This document shows, one piece after another, positions 1 to 9,054 of a stretch of 64,000 nucleotides of DNA. This DNA comes from Bacteroidales bacterium M3 (GTDB lineage Bacteria; Bacteroidota; Bacteroidia; Bacteroidales; Muribaculaceae). The stretch covers positions 1 to 64,000 of the forward strand of contig LUJN01000019.1 of the NCBI GenBank assembly GCA_001689445.1, in the 5' to 3' direction. Position 1 is the first letter of the stretch. Every line of letters starts with the position of its first letter. The notes beneath the pieces were generated by a model that was given only the letters and a program-made list of their open reading frames with translations, did no database searches and was not told the DNA's origin. A program made the translations under genes and the position numbers.

Positions 1-30
1 CAGCTCAAGCCCTTAAGTGAACAACATTGC

Positions 31-43
31 GCCGCGTCCCTAC
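31..43 (-). repeat. Partial REP-like palindrome (family A)
   Basis: The end GCCGCGTCCCTAC is the reverse complement of the GTAGGGACGCGGC head of the intact copies at 6520 and 18337. Only half of the palindrome is present. It lies just 3' of the minus-strand regulator gene that ends at 61. Confidence 0.5.
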
Positions 44-60
44 TATTGAATGCCAAAAAT

Positions 61-1674
61 CTACAGGCGACAGATTTCTATATCGAGGTCCTGGTCATTT
101 CCAAGGTGCATCTGAGACCTAAGACGCCAGCGGGCCTGGAGCACAGACTCGTTGCGTATATTCATGGCCGCCGCTATTTCTCCCGTCTCCATTCCCCGAC
201 GTATGTAGAGGGCAAGCCTTCTCCCCGTCTTTCCGACGCCGGGATATCTCTCTACAAAACGCTGCATGAATTCGCTGTCCTCGATATTGGAGGCCGACGC
301 CTGCCGGGGCACGTCATCCCTAGCATAGGTGGAATGGTTTACTTTATCCTTTCTGACCGACATAAGGTCAAAAGCCAGTTTTTCACGATTCAGACGTTCC
401 GACTCAAGCTGGGCCAGCATGTATCTCCTTTTCAGTCGCTGTATATGCCTCAATGCCACCAATCCGAAAACAAGGATCACGGAAACGCACGCCAATATGG
501 CAATCCATGTGTTGCGGATAGACTTCTGCCGGTGAAGTTCCTCCTTCAGTTCGGCCTCATGAAGTCTCGTCGCTACATCCGCCGCCACAACCTCGCTCCT
601 TTTCAATTCCCCGAGATGTTCGTCCGTTGCATCTATATGACGTCTGACGGCTTTCCGAAGAGTACCGAAATTCCCGCTATCTTCAGCCAGCATACATATC
701 GCCTCCGCAATATACACCTTGTTTTCAGCAGGGTACACATAATTATCGCCACTCTGCAGAAGAGTGTAAAATTCTTTTTCGTCAAGATTGGTTTTACCTA
801 TCCCGTTCTCCTTGACGATTGCAGCTCCAACGAGAATCTTAAGTTGTTCAAGGGCTGCATACTTTTCCACAATGCGCCATGCACGGTATAAAGCGGTCGT
901 GTCGCCGCACATCTGGTATATGTTGAAGTCAATTATTGCCTTTGTCGGCTCGACATGCCTCACATTTTCCGATTCCCGCAGCTCCCTCAGCATAGCGACG
1001 GCACCGACAGTGTCACGGTCAAGGAAGATGCAGGACGCGAGATTCACCCGGTAATTGTCGCGCAACGCCGTCAATCCGGCCCTTCCGAGCAGCGAGTCGG
1101 CCGTGAGCGCATATTCCTTGGCCCGCATGTGCAATGCTGCCGACGACATAAGCCCCGACAACTGGACGGCGCGGGTCGCGGCACTGACGAGGTCCTCCTC
1201 CTGAAGAAATGCCGACAGGTCGGCCGTATAACGTTGATATTTCGTCATATCGTCCGGTAGGTCGTTGAGTTGCTCGTTCACGAGCCTGTACAGGCGCCAA
1301 TCATGAGGAAAAAGCGACGAGTCGCACTTTTCAAAAGCGAGCCGGCGCAAGGAATCCCCCTTCGCGACATCGCCCGAAAGGAACAGGGCGTTCCCTCTCC
1401 AGTACAGTCGGCGATGCTCCATCTTTCCCTCCGGGTCTGCCGCTTCCGAGATGCGGCAATAATCATCGACCAAACGCGAAAGCGAGTCGGCGCTGACATA
1501 CGATTGCATACTTCGGTCGAGGCGTACAATAGCAGAATCAACCGCCGAATTTCCGGCCGTAGTCCATCCGAATGGTGACAGTCGCTCCCTTTTCGTGTTG
1601 TCGCATCCATTAAACGACAATACGGCAAAGAGGACGCAAACCGGTATACACGTTATTATATAGTTTCGTTTCAT
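61..1674 (-). CDS. Membrane-tethered TPR/HTH regulator (lipoprotein signal)
   Basis: A 537-residue protein with a lipoprotein-type signal (FNGC, Cys at about 24), a long helical region that resembles degenerate TPRs, one transmembrane helix at about 388-407 (IAILACVSVILVFGLVAL) and a charged coiled coil. The C-terminus (about 480-530, with GEIAAAMNIRNESVLQARWR) looks like a LuxR-type helix-turn-helix. The architecture matches a Bacteroidetes family in which a periplasmic TPR sensor is joined through the membrane to a cytoplasmic DNA-binding end; the ligand is unknown. The start is the ATG about 10 bases after a TAAATTTG box (minus strand). A second protein of the same layout is at 50342-52030. 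No neighbour shows its target. Confidence 0.7.
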   Translation of the reverse strand: MKRNYIITCIPVCVLFAVLSFNGCDNTKRERLSPFGWTTAGNSAVDSAIVRLDRSMQSYVSADSLSRLVDDYCRISEAADPEGKMEHRRLYWRGNALFLSGDVAKGDSLRRLAFEKCDSSLFPHDWRLYRLVNEQLNDLPDDMTKYQRYTADLSAFLQEEDLVSAATRAVQLSGLMSSAALHMRAKEYALTADSLLGRAGLTALRDNYRVNLASCIFLDRDTVGAVAMLRELRESENVRHVEPTKAIIDFNIYQMCGDTTALYRAWRIVEKYAALEQLKILVGAAIVKENGIGKTNLDEKEFYTLLQSGDNYVYPAENKVYIAEAICMLAEDSGNFGTLRKAVRRHIDATDEHLGELKRSEVVAADVATRLHEAELKEELHRQKSIRNTWIAILACVSVILVFGLVALRHIQRLKRRYMLAQLESERLNREKLAFDLMSVRKDKVNHSTYARDDVPRQASASNIEDSEFMQRFVERYPGVGKTGRRLALYIRRGMETGEIAAAMNIRNESVLQARWRLRSQMHLGNDQDLDIEICRL

Positions 1675-1682
1675 ACAAATTG

Positions 1683-1690
1683 CAAATTTA
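1683..1690 (-). promoter_or_regulatory. Promoter -7 box (TAAATTTG) of the TPR/HTH regulator
   Basis: On the minus strand the sequence reads TAAATTTG, a match to the Bacteroidetes TAnnTTTG element, placed 8 bases before the start codon. The leader would be very short. Confidence 0.5.
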
Positions 1691-1830
1691 AGTCCAACCC
1701 CTCAATCAGCAAAATCCCTCATATCTACATTTTATCTACATTATCAGCAATCAACTGATTACAAGCATAGAAAGTCGCGCCCACATGAATATACCAAAAC
1801 TTGTGGAATAGATGTATTTGCCGATTAAAT

Positions 1831-1855
1831 GTAGGACATGCCTTTGGCATGTGGA
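1831..1855 (+). repeat. REP-like palindrome (family A, ATGCC-TTT-GGCAT core)
   Basis: GTAGGACATGCC, then TTT, then GGCATGTGGA. The same core occurs at 18289, 48912 and (inverted) 48961. This copy lacks one G of the usual GTAGGGAC head. It sits directly upstream of the promoter of the next gene. Confidence 0.7.
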
Positions 1856-1866
1856 CTGAAATTCCG

Positions 1867-1874
1867 TATTTTTG
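1867..1874 (+). promoter_or_regulatory. Promoter -7 box (TATTTTTG)
   Basis: Matches TAnnTTTG and lies 24 bases before the ATG at 1898. It supports that ATG over the upstream in-frame ATG at 1838, which precedes the promoter and lies inside the REP-like repeat. Confidence 0.6.
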
Positions 1875-1897
1875 CAGCAAGATATGCGACACAGATT

Positions 1898-3694
1898 ATG
1901 GATGCACGGAAGTATTACAACTCGATAGTGGCCGATGGGCGCGACAAGGCGGCCCGGCTGCGGCGGCGTGCCAATGTCGTGTCGTGGCTGCGGCTCGCGG
2001 TGTTTGCCGCCACCCTTGCGGCGGTTATCGCCCTATGGGGAGCGGGGAAATGGGTATTGTTATCCTTGGCTTCCGGAATTGTGCTGTTCCTGCTGCTGGT
2101 AAAAGTCCACGACCGCCTGTTGCGGCAAAAGTCGGTGCAGGAGGCCACCGTCCGTCTTGCCGAGGCCCGATTGCGTGTGCTCGACGGCGACCTTTCCCAA
2201 CAACCACGCGGCAAGCAGTACATCGACCCCACCCACCGCTATACATTTGACCTCGACATATTCGGGCGCAACTCGCTCTACTCGATGCTTGACTCCACCG
2301 CGACCCCCATAGGCGGCACGATACTCGCCGAGTGGCTGCAAACACCCCTGACCGACGCCGACACCATCACGGCGCGACAAAAGGCTATAGCCGAACTGTC
2401 GTCGATGGCTACCCTGCGCATCGCCCTCCATGCCTCGGCAACCGCCTCGTCCGATGAATCGCCCAACGAAAAGCCTGCTGCAACCGCCGATGCCCATGTG
2501 CAAATCCCCGACTTCGCGCTGCCACGATGGGCTGTCGCGCTCTCATACATCGCCGGGCCTGTATTCCTGGCGTCTATTGTGCTTGCAATCATAGGCATTA
2601 TCCCCGCCACGGCATTGCTATGGCTACTGATTTTCAACCTGCTTGTCGCCGCCTCCGTCAGCAAGCGCGTCTCGCGCCTCCACCGATGGCTGTGCGACAC
2701 CGTCACCCTACTCACCACCCGTCGCCCGCTGCTTGCAGAGATCGAGAACGTGCAATTCAGCTCCCCGCTCCTCATCGGGCTGCAACGGCGGCTGACAAGC
2801 GACGGCATCCCGGCATCCCGACTGATAGGACGGCTCTCGGTGATGCTCACCAACCTCGACCAACGCTACAACGCCATCTCGTTTCTCCTGTTCAACGGCA
2901 CGATGCTGTGGGACATACTGACAGTCAGCAGCATAAGCCGATGGATGTCACGCCACGGCGGCCATATCGCCACGTGGTGCCACACACTCGGGGAAATCGA
3001 CGCCCTGTCGGCTTTGGCGACCTACGCCTTTGAGTGTCCCGACTACACCTATCCGCGACTTGACCCCGCCGGCACGGTGATAATGGAGGCCGAGGGGATG
3101 GGACACCCGCTGATACCCGCCGCACGGCGTGTCGACAACCCTCTGCCACCTATCGCGCCCCACCGCTTCATGATAATCACCGGGGCCAACATGGCCGGCA
3201 AAAGCACCTACCTGCGCACGGTCGGCGTCAACTACCTGCTGGCCTGCATAGGCGCGCCCGTGTGCGCGCTGTCAATGACATTCACCCCCGCGACACTCTT
3301 CACCGGACTGCGCGCATCCGACTCCCTCGCCGACGGCGAGAGCTACTTCATGGCCGAGCTGCGCCGCCTCAAGGCCGTCGTCACCGAGGCGTCGGCGGGT
3401 GAGCGCATGTTTATCCTCCTCGACGAGATACTGCGCGGCACCAACTCCGCCGACAAGCAGCGCGGGTCGCTCGCCCTCGTGCGTCGGCTCGTCATGCTCC
3501 CCGCCGGCGGCCTGCTCGCCACCCACGACCTCGCTCTCGGCACGCTCGCCGACGAGTTCCCCGGCAGTGTCACCACCGGCTGCTTCGAGGCGTCGGTCGG
3601 GGGCGACGCCCTTAAATTTGACTACACACTGCACCCCGGAGTCGCCCGCAACCTCAACGCCCTGCGCCTCATGCAGCACATGGGAATTGTATGA
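1898..3694 (+). CDS. Membrane-associated MutS-family ATPase
   Basis: The 598-residue protein ends in a MutS-type ATPase domain: Walker A GANMAGKST near 430, Walker B FILLDEILRGTN near 506, then a typical SATHD-like switch (LLATHDLAL). Upstream lies a MutS core/lever-like helical region. It lacks the N-terminal mismatch-recognition domain; instead there are hydrophobic pairs near 30-68 and 214-252 that look like transmembrane helices. The family is known in Bacteroidetes as a 'MutS-related' protein of unknown role and is distinct from true MutS (59197-61809). Inference: it is a membrane-anchored ATPase, probably not a mismatch-repair sensor. The ATG at 1898 follows the promoter box. Confidence 0.8.
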   Translation: MDARKYYNSIVADGRDKAARLRRRANVVSWLRLAVFAATLAAVIALWGAGKWVLLSLASGIVLFLLLVKVHDRLLRQKSVQEATVRLAEARLRVLDGDLSQQPRGKQYIDPTHRYTFDLDIFGRNSLYSMLDSTATPIGGTILAEWLQTPLTDADTITARQKAIAELSSMATLRIALHASATASSDESPNEKPAATADAHVQIPDFALPRWAVALSYIAGPVFLASIVLAIIGIIPATALLWLLIFNLLVAASVSKRVSRLHRWLCDTVTLLTTRRPLLAEIENVQFSSPLLIGLQRRLTSDGIPASRLIGRLSVMLTNLDQRYNAISFLLFNGTMLWDILTVSSISRWMSRHGGHIATWCHTLGEIDALSALATYAFECPDYTYPRLDPAGTVIMEAEGMGHPLIPAARRVDNPLPPIAPHRFMIITGANMAGKSTYLRTVGVNYLLACIGAPVCALSMTFTPATLFTGLRASDSLADGESYFMAELRRLKAVVTEASAGERMFILLDEILRGTNSADKQRGSLALVRRLVMLPAGGLLATHDLALGTLADEFPGSVTTGCFEASVGGDALKFDYTLHPGVARNLNALRLMQHMGIV

Positions 3695-3709
3695 CAAATA
3701 ATTTATCGC

Positions 3710-3717
3710 TAAATTTG
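3710..3717 (+). promoter_or_regulatory. Promoter -7 box (TAAATTTG)
   Basis: A TAnnTTTG match 15 bases after the MutS-like stop codon and 28 bases before the TTG start of the next gene. Confidence 0.5.
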
Positions 3718-3744
3718 CAACCAAACCAATAAACCGACACCACA

Positions 3745-4785
3745 TTGGAAAAATCAAACGTCAAGAAGATACTTTCGCCGCTGATGAAATATGGGCTTCC
3801 GCTCGTCATCACAGTGGGCCTGTGCTACCTGCTGTTCACCGGCATCGACTTCAACGAGATGGTCGCCATCATCAAGCGCGACTGCAACTTCTGGTGGATA
3901 GGCCTCGCCCTGTTCATCAGCATATTCTCCCACATCTTCCGCGCCATGCGGTGGCGCATACAGCTGCAGGCGCTCGACGTCGACGCCCCGCTGTTGAATC
4001 TTGTCTACAGCATCTTCGGCACCTATGCAGTCAATCTCGTGTTCCCGCGCCTCGGCGAGGTGTGGCGCACGGGCTACATCGCCCAGCGTCAGGACGCCCC
4101 CTTCACCACCGTATTCGGCTCGATGGTCGCCGACCGCCTTGCCGACACCATCACCGTCGCCCTGCTCACCGTCGTGACATTCCTGCTCGCGAGCGGCGCG
4201 ATAATGACTTTCGTGCAGAAAAATCCCGAGGTCTATACCGGCATCGTCTCCCTCGTCTCCTCCCCGTGGATATGGGCCGCCCTCGTGGCATGTGTAGCCA
4301 TAGGATGGTGGTTTTTCGGCTACAAGACCTCCAACAAGTTTGTCCTCAAGGTGCGCAAGGCCATCAAGGAGCTGTGGGAGGGATTTGCCGTCATAGTCAC
4401 CATGCCCGGCAAAGGCCGCTGGCTGCTCCTCACCGCCCTTATATGGGGATGCTACTTCATGCAGTTCTACGTCGCCTTCTACGCTTTCCCATTCACCAGG
4501 CATATCATCGAACAATACGGGGCAATCGCCGCCCTCGTCGGATTCGCCCTGTCGAGCATATCGATGGGCATCCCCTCCAACGGCGGCATCGGCCCGTGGC
4601 AGATAGCGGTCATCTTCGCCCTCGGCATCTACGGTCTCGACGCCACAAGCGCGGGTGCATTCGCCAACCTCGTCCTCGGCTGCCAGACGTTGCTGCTTAT
4701 CCTGTTGGGCATATACACCTTCACGGCCATCGCCCTTGAGAAACGCCGCAAGCGCAGCCGCCACGCGACCCGCGCCACCGCCTAA
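3745..4785 (+). CDS. LPG-synthase/flippase-like membrane protein (UPF0104 family)
   Basis: A 346-residue polytopic protein with about eight hydrophobic segments. It contains the family signature RAMRWRIQL near 67-75 and NLVFPRLGEVWRTGYI near 95-110, and GIPSNGGIGPWQ near 275-285, typical of PF03706 (lysylphosphatidylglycerol synthase transmembrane region/AglD-like). Members translocate lipids or are stand-alone proteins of unknown role; no aminoacyl-transferase domain is fused here. The start is TTG at 3745; an ATG exists 13 codons later but would remove the basic N-terminal segment. The small membrane protein at 4833 follows 47 bases downstream. Confidence 0.8.
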   Translation: MEKSNVKKILSPLMKYGLPLVITVGLCYLLFTGIDFNEMVAIIKRDCNFWWIGLALFISIFSHIFRAMRWRIQLQALDVDAPLLNLVYSIFGTYAVNLVFPRLGEVWRTGYIAQRQDAPFTTVFGSMVADRLADTITVALLTVVTFLLASGAIMTFVQKNPEVYTGIVSLVSSPWIWAALVACVAIGWWFFGYKTSNKFVLKVRKAIKELWEGFAVIVTMPGKGRWLLLTALIWGCYFMQFYVAFYAFPFTRHIIEQYGAIAALVGFALSSISMGIPSNGGIGPWQIAVIFALGIYGLDATSAGAFANLVLGCQTLLLILLGIYTFTAIALEKRRKRSRHATRATA

Positions 4786-4832
4786 ACCCCACGCCGCCTA
4801 TAGACGTTTTACCCAGAAACAGCCACCCCATC

Positions 4833-5375
4833 ATGGACGACCATAAGGATTATTTCATAGACACCGACGACGAGACCGCCACGTCAGCGGCCACCACGCC
4901 ATCAACTGCGACATCGGGCGCGCCTGAAATAGAGTTTGCCGACAACGGCAACACGTCCCACAGAATCAACGACGCAGAGACACCCCGTCCACACCGTCAC
5001 CGATTCCGCCGGTTTATCCTTTGGGCACTGCTCATCGTACTTTTAGGCGGTGGACTCACATTCTACATACGCTACCTGACCCCCTACGTTTCCGAGGCGC
5101 AAGTGCGCGGCTATGTCGTCTCCGTCGAGCGGCGCGGCATATTCTTCAAGACCTACGAGGGGGTGATGGCAACCGAGTCGGCCCTGATCGACTCCACGAG
5201 CGTCTATCAGCGCGACATGACATTCTCCGTCACCGACCCCGTCGTCGTGGAGAAACTGCGCGACTACCAGGGCACCGGCCAACCCGTGACCCTCACCTAC
5301 GAGCGTTACTACGGCTCCCTCCCGTGGCGCGGCGCGTCGACCGTCGTCGCCACCGACGTATCCACCAACCAATAG
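4833..5375 (+). CDS. Small single-pass membrane protein, unknown function
   Basis: A 180-residue protein. Residues 1-55 are acidic and Thr/Ala-rich, followed by a basic patch (HRHRFRR) and one transmembrane helix near 63-80 (FILWALLIVLLGGGLTFYI). The rest is a small predicted extracytoplasmic beta-rich domain (RGYVVSVERRGIFFKTYEG). This resembles conserved Bacteroidales hypothetical proteins that follow the flippase-like gene. The basic residues before the helix predict the N-terminus inside. No function can be assigned. Confidence 0.75.
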   Translation: MDDHKDYFIDTDDETATSAATTPSTATSGAPEIEFADNGNTSHRINDAETPRPHRHRFRRFILWALLIVLLGGGLTFYIRYLTPYVSEAQVRGYVVSVERRGIFFKTYEGVMATESALIDSTSVYQRDMTFSVTDPVVVEKLRDYQGTGQPVTLTYERYYGSLPWRGASTVVATDVSTNQ

Positions 5376-5429
5376 TCCATACCGCGCCAAAAAATCAAAT
5401 AATTTTGCCTCTCACACCCAACTTATTTG

Positions 5430-5437
5430 TATCTTTG
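5430..5437 (+). promoter_or_regulatory. pfkA promoter -7 box (TATCTTTG)
   Basis: A TAnnTTTG match; a TTTTG that may be the -33 element starts at 5402. The leader to the pfkA ATG would be about 45 bases. Confidence 0.65.
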
Positions 5438-5486
5438 CCATAGACATTCACTTCAATATCGCATAAAACCCATATAACTTTATACA

Positions 5487-6467
5487 ATGGCAGAAATCAA
5501 GAACATCGGAATCCTCACCTCGGGAGGTGACGCTCCGGGAATGAATGCAGCCATCCGCGCCGTCACCCGCGCGGCCATCTTCGCAGGCTTTGGCGTGAAG
5601 GGCATCTATCGCGGCTATCGCGGGCTTATCACCGACGAAATCCAGGAGTTCAAGACCCAGAATGTCTCCAACATCATACAGATGGGAGGCACCATCCTGA
5701 AGACCGCACGCTGCAAGGAGTTCCGCACCCCCGAAGGGCGCCAGCTCGCCTACGACACGATGAAACGCCATGAGATCAACGCTCTCGTCGTCATCGGCGG
5801 CGACGGCTCGCTCACGGGTGCTCGCATATTTGCCAACGAGTTCAACATCCCCATCATCGGCCTCCCCGGCACAATCGACAACGACCTTTACGGCACCGAC
5901 ACCACCATCGGCTACGACACCGCGCTCAACACCATCATGCAGTGCGTCGACAAGATACGCGACACCGCCACGAGCCACGAGCGGCTGTTCTTCATCGAGG
6001 TCATGGGACGCGACGCCGGATTCCTCGCCCTCAACGGCGCCATCGCCTCCGGGGCCGAGGCAGCCATCATCCCCGAGATTTCAACCGAGGTCGACCAGTT
6101 GGCCGAACTCATCCAGAACGGATTCCGCAAGTCCAAGAACTCATCCATCGTCCTCGTGGCCGAAAGCCCCGTCACAGGCGGTGCCATGGCCCTTGCCGAG
6201 CGCGTCAAGAACGAGTATCCCGGCTATGACGTGCGCGTATCCATACTCGGCCACCTCCAGCGCGGCGGCTCCCCGACGGCCCACGACCGCATCCTCGCCT
6301 CCCGCATGGGCTCCGCAGCCATCGACGCCCTCCTCGAGGACCAGCGCAACGTCATGATAGGCATCGCCAACGACGAGATTGTCTACGTACCCTTCTCAAA
6401 GGCCATCAAAAACGACAAGCCCATCAACCGCGACCTCCTCAACACCCTGCGCCGCCTCTCCATCTGA
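5487..6467 (+). CDS. pfkA: 6-phosphofructokinase
   Basis: ATP-dependent phosphofructokinase, the committed step of glycolysis (fructose-6-phosphate to fructose-1,6-bisphosphate), cytoplasmic. The 326 residues match the usual length of about 320. Motifs: ATP-binding TSGGDAPGMNAAIR at 11-24, GGDGSLTGA at 104-112, catalytic TIDND at 129-133 with Asp131 as the general base, and the substrate loop VMGRDAGFLAL near 172-182. GGDGS (Gly at the position that separates the ATP from the PPi type, GGDDS) favours ATP as donor. It has its own promoter and is transcribed alone; two REP-like palindromes follow the gene. Confidence 0.97.
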   Translation: MAEIKNIGILTSGGDAPGMNAAIRAVTRAAIFAGFGVKGIYRGYRGLITDEIQEFKTQNVSNIIQMGGTILKTARCKEFRTPEGRQLAYDTMKRHEINALVVIGGDGSLTGARIFANEFNIPIIGLPGTIDNDLYGTDTTIGYDTALNTIMQCVDKIRDTATSHERLFFIEVMGRDAGFLALNGAIASGAEAAIIPEISTEVDQLAELIQNGFRKSKNSSIVLVAESPVTGGAMALAERVKNEYPGYDVRVSILGHLQRGGSPTAHDRILASRMGSAAIDALLEDQRNVMIGIANDEIVYVPFSKAIKNDKPINRDLLNTLRRLSI

Positions 6468-6519
6468 TTCCCATCTCCCGGTGCGCACACGGCGTGCCAC
6501 CTGAAATATTCCCTCCCTC

Positions 6520-6590
6520 GTAGGGACGCGGCGTGCCGCGTGGAACGTGCATACACAGCACACCATATTCCACGCGGCACGCCGCGTCCC
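6520..6590. repeat. Inverted pair of REP-like palindromes (BIME-like)
   Basis: The plus-oriented copy, GTAGGGACGCGGC-GTGCCGCGTGGAA, starts at 6520. A minus-oriented copy, TTCCACGCGGCAC-GCCGCGTCCC, covers 6568-6590. The two are reverse complements over at least 20 bases, separated by about 22 bases. A degraded relative (ACACGGCGTGCCACC) precedes them near 6487. They lie between pfkA and the promoter of the first paralogous secreted protein. Confidence 0.85.
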
Positions 6591-6700
6591 ATTTCCCTCA
6601 GTCTACAACCCCGTCTACAGCAGACCGCCCTACGGTCTACAACAGGGCTACACCGTCCCTTTTAACACACTGACCCTCTGCATCAACCCCTTAATCGTCC

Positions 6701-6708
6701 TATCTTTG
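6701..6708 (+). promoter_or_regulatory. Promoter -7 box (TATCTTTG), paralog 1
   Basis: The flanks (CTTTTAACACAC upstream, CACCAATCATTCATT downstream) are repeated before the second paralog at 9004, so the promoter was part of the duplicated unit. Confidence 0.65.
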
Positions 6709-6752
6709 CCCCAATTATTTTCACCAATCATTCATTATTCATTCCACAACTG

Positions 6753-8774
6753 ATGAAAAAACTCTACATTCTGCTGTCGCTCATCATGGCGGCAGCCACG
6801 CCGACAACCATGTCGGCCCTGACCATCAATGCCACTGGAGGCCACGTGAGCGCAAAGCTGAAATGTTATGAGGGCACAGCCTCACGACCCGCATACGAGG
6901 CCGATGTGACAAGCAAACTCAATACGGGTATTGACATACTCTCCAACTTGCCATCATATGTAGACACAAGAAGACTTCACGGATATGTCGAATTCCGCTC
7001 CGAGAATACCCACCTCATCACCAAAAGCACTGTCGGCGGAGTGACCACTGACCATTTCTCCCCTGCGGAGAGCCAATATTACGACGTTCGTTTAAGTTTC
7101 CCGGAAAATCAGCTTGACATAGACATGTCAGTGAATGTCGTATCTATCGAGTCCTTACGCACCTCCTCATTCACTTTCAATATTGACCGCGCTGCTCCAT
7201 TCTACCTGCTCGACCGCAGTTTCACAGATGACAACCTGCTTCCAACCCGTGGACAGAAAAGCCTCAAAATCCCGTTTATACCTGGAAAGGAAAACAAATA
7301 TTATCTTCTCCTCGCTGCCCATGAGTTCTCGGAGGGGCAAGTCTACTACGTCAAGAAAAACGGCGTACGCGTACCACGCCTTTCTGGCCAGTTCAATTTC
7401 ACCGTCAATGACGGCGATGTCATTGACGTCGTAACTGAGTTTCCCGACGAGATGTTCGACGTGCGCTTTGTCGAGGCCGAAGGCTCCGAGGGCGTATTGC
7501 TCGGTGCCGGATTAGGGGCATATGGGGACGAGAAATTGGAAAACTTCATGTCGTTTACGGCCAAGGCAGGCACAACAATATTCCCGTACCCCAACAACAC
7601 AGACTTCGACAACATATCATACACCGTTGATGAGAGCACCTATGAGGGCGACTATTTCCGATATTCACGCATACCTGTCGACCGCAACCCTATGACGATT
7701 GTGGTCAGAGGGACCAGGAAACCGCGCCGCCAACTGACCGTGACTGTCGATGACCCCTCAAACATCATAATAAAAGACGGCATGTATTCAACGTACCCTA
7801 TCATCTATCCCCTCCAGCCCGGCAAAAACATCGTGGACGTCGCTTACAATTCCGATATACGCATTATGGGCTCTCCGACGGGGGGCATAACCGGACTTAC
7901 TCTCGACGGCAAGGCCATGGACCCCAAGGACACCACCATATACATCTCTGACGGCCATGATGAGGCCACAGGCCTACCCACCCCCTGCGACTATGATATA
8001 GTAATCGCCACAGCACCCCGCGAACGCAACCTGCAGACCATCATCATCAGCGACAACTATGACGGCCCGATAAAGGCATACACAATCAAGTATGGCGCCC
8101 CCTACGAATTGCCGTTAGAAGAATTCAACAACCACAAGCTTCTGCGTCTCCACCCGGATGATATAGGGTCAACCAACGATGGCAATTCCCCCTATATCGT
8201 CCTTTCCTCCGGGGACGCCACCCATTCCCAAGTCCCGACAGTAGTCTTAGACAATACCGAGTTGGATTGTAAAGCCCTATCCAATACGGAGACAAAGTAC
8301 TATTCAAATTCATCCACATGGGAATATGAAGACAATCACAGGATGAGGATATTTGGCAACGGTTGTCCCGACACGCACAAAATCACATTCACCACCGACT
8401 TTGAGCCGTCACAGGTATCAATCATCCGCGACCACGTGCGTCCCTACACCCTGGCTGCCAACGACGGCTACTTCTACGACTATCCCGGCACGACGCTACA
8501 TTTCGCCACGCCTGCCGGCATACCCGCCGACGTCAAGGTCAACGACACGGCCATCACCTCAGGCGAGGATGGACGCTACATGTTCACCGTCGAAGGCCCG
8601 ACCAACGTCAGCGTCATGCGCTCGGCCACAACCGCCATTGACGCTATCGACGCCGATGCCTCCGACGCCGCCCCCGTCTACTACAACCTCCAGGGCATCC
8701 GCGTAGACCACCCCACCTCCGGCACCTACATCGTCGTGCGCCCCTCGGGCATCACCAAGGAGACCATCCGCTAA
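6753..8774 (+). CDS. Large secreted protein, tandem paralog 1
   Basis: A 673-residue protein with a Sec signal peptide (MKKLYILLSLIMAAATPTTMSA). The body is beta-rich with no catalytic motif I can recognise. The C-terminus (YYNLQGIRVDHPTSGTYIVV) matches the short tail found on many Bacteroidales secreted or surface proteins. It is highly similar to the next gene, especially in the segments around FNFTVNDGDVIDVVTEFPDEMFDVRF and the last 150 residues. The region after about residue 345 has diverged more. It has its own promoter and hairpin terminator. Probably extracytoplasmic; function unknown. Confidence 0.8.
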   Translation: MKKLYILLSLIMAAATPTTMSALTINATGGHVSAKLKCYEGTASRPAYEADVTSKLNTGIDILSNLPSYVDTRRLHGYVEFRSENTHLITKSTVGGVTTDHFSPAESQYYDVRLSFPENQLDIDMSVNVVSIESLRTSSFTFNIDRAAPFYLLDRSFTDDNLLPTRGQKSLKIPFIPGKENKYYLLLAAHEFSEGQVYYVKKNGVRVPRLSGQFNFTVNDGDVIDVVTEFPDEMFDVRFVEAEGSEGVLLGAGLGAYGDEKLENFMSFTAKAGTTIFPYPNNTDFDNISYTVDESTYEGDYFRYSRIPVDRNPMTIVVRGTRKPRRQLTVTVDDPSNIIIKDGMYSTYPIIYPLQPGKNIVDVAYNSDIRIMGSPTGGITGLTLDGKAMDPKDTTIYISDGHDEATGLPTPCDYDIVIATAPRERNLQTIIISDNYDGPIKAYTIKYGAPYELPLEEFNNHKLLRLHPDDIGSTNDGNSPYIVLSSGDATHSQVPTVVLDNTELDCKALSNTETKYYSNSSTWEYEDNHRMRIFGNGCPDTHKITFTTDFEPSQVSIIRDHVRPYTLAANDGYFYDYPGTTLHFATPAGIPADVKVNDTAITSGEDGRYMFTVEGPTNVSVMRSATTAIDAIDADASDAAPVYYNLQGIRVDHPTSGTYIVVRPSGITKETIR

Positions 8775-8800
8775 CCCGCACACACCCACACACCCATCCG

Positions 8801-8832
8801 CAGCAGGGACATTGCCACCAATGTCCCTGCTG
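8801..8832 (+). terminator. Hairpin terminator after paralog 1
   Basis: Perfect 14-bp inverted repeat: CAGCAGGGACATTG (8801-8814), loop CCAC, CAATGTCCCTGCTG (8819-8832), then TCATTTTC. An identical hairpin follows paralog 2. Confidence 0.7.
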
Positions 8833-8846
8833 TCATTTTCAGGAAA

Positions 8847-8900
8847 GCCTTAAAGACCTTAATCACCTTAATCACCTTATCCCCCTTAAAGACTTTAACC
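8847..8900 (+). repeat. Family C repeat, CTTAAAGAC block only
   Basis: A run of units related to CTTAAAGAC and CTTAATCAC in the 280-base gap between the paralogs. The CCTATTAG half of the composite element is absent. The rest of the gap is the terminator, C/A-rich DNA and the promoter of paralog 2. Confidence 0.7.
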
Positions 8901-9003
8901 TACATCTACAATCCACCCTACGACAATACACCCGCACTCTACAAAAGTACTACATCGCCCCCTTTTAACACACCGCCCTACCTCCCTATCCCCTTAATCG
9001 CCC

Positions 9004-9011
9004 TATCTTTG
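9004..9011 (+). promoter_or_regulatory. Promoter -7 box (TATCTTTG), paralog 2
   Basis: Same box and flanks as at 6701, in a context CCCCTTAATCGCCC-TATCTTTG. Confidence 0.65.
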
Positions 9012-9054
9012 CCCCCAATTTTCACCAATCATTCATTAACTCATTCTCCAACTG

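Noticed and set aside
3754..4764. A 336-codon minus-strand frame opposite the flippase-like gene
   Set aside because: Composition (Glu/Gly/Asp-rich, no hydrophobic core) is that of a shadow; the plus-strand protein has PF03706 features.
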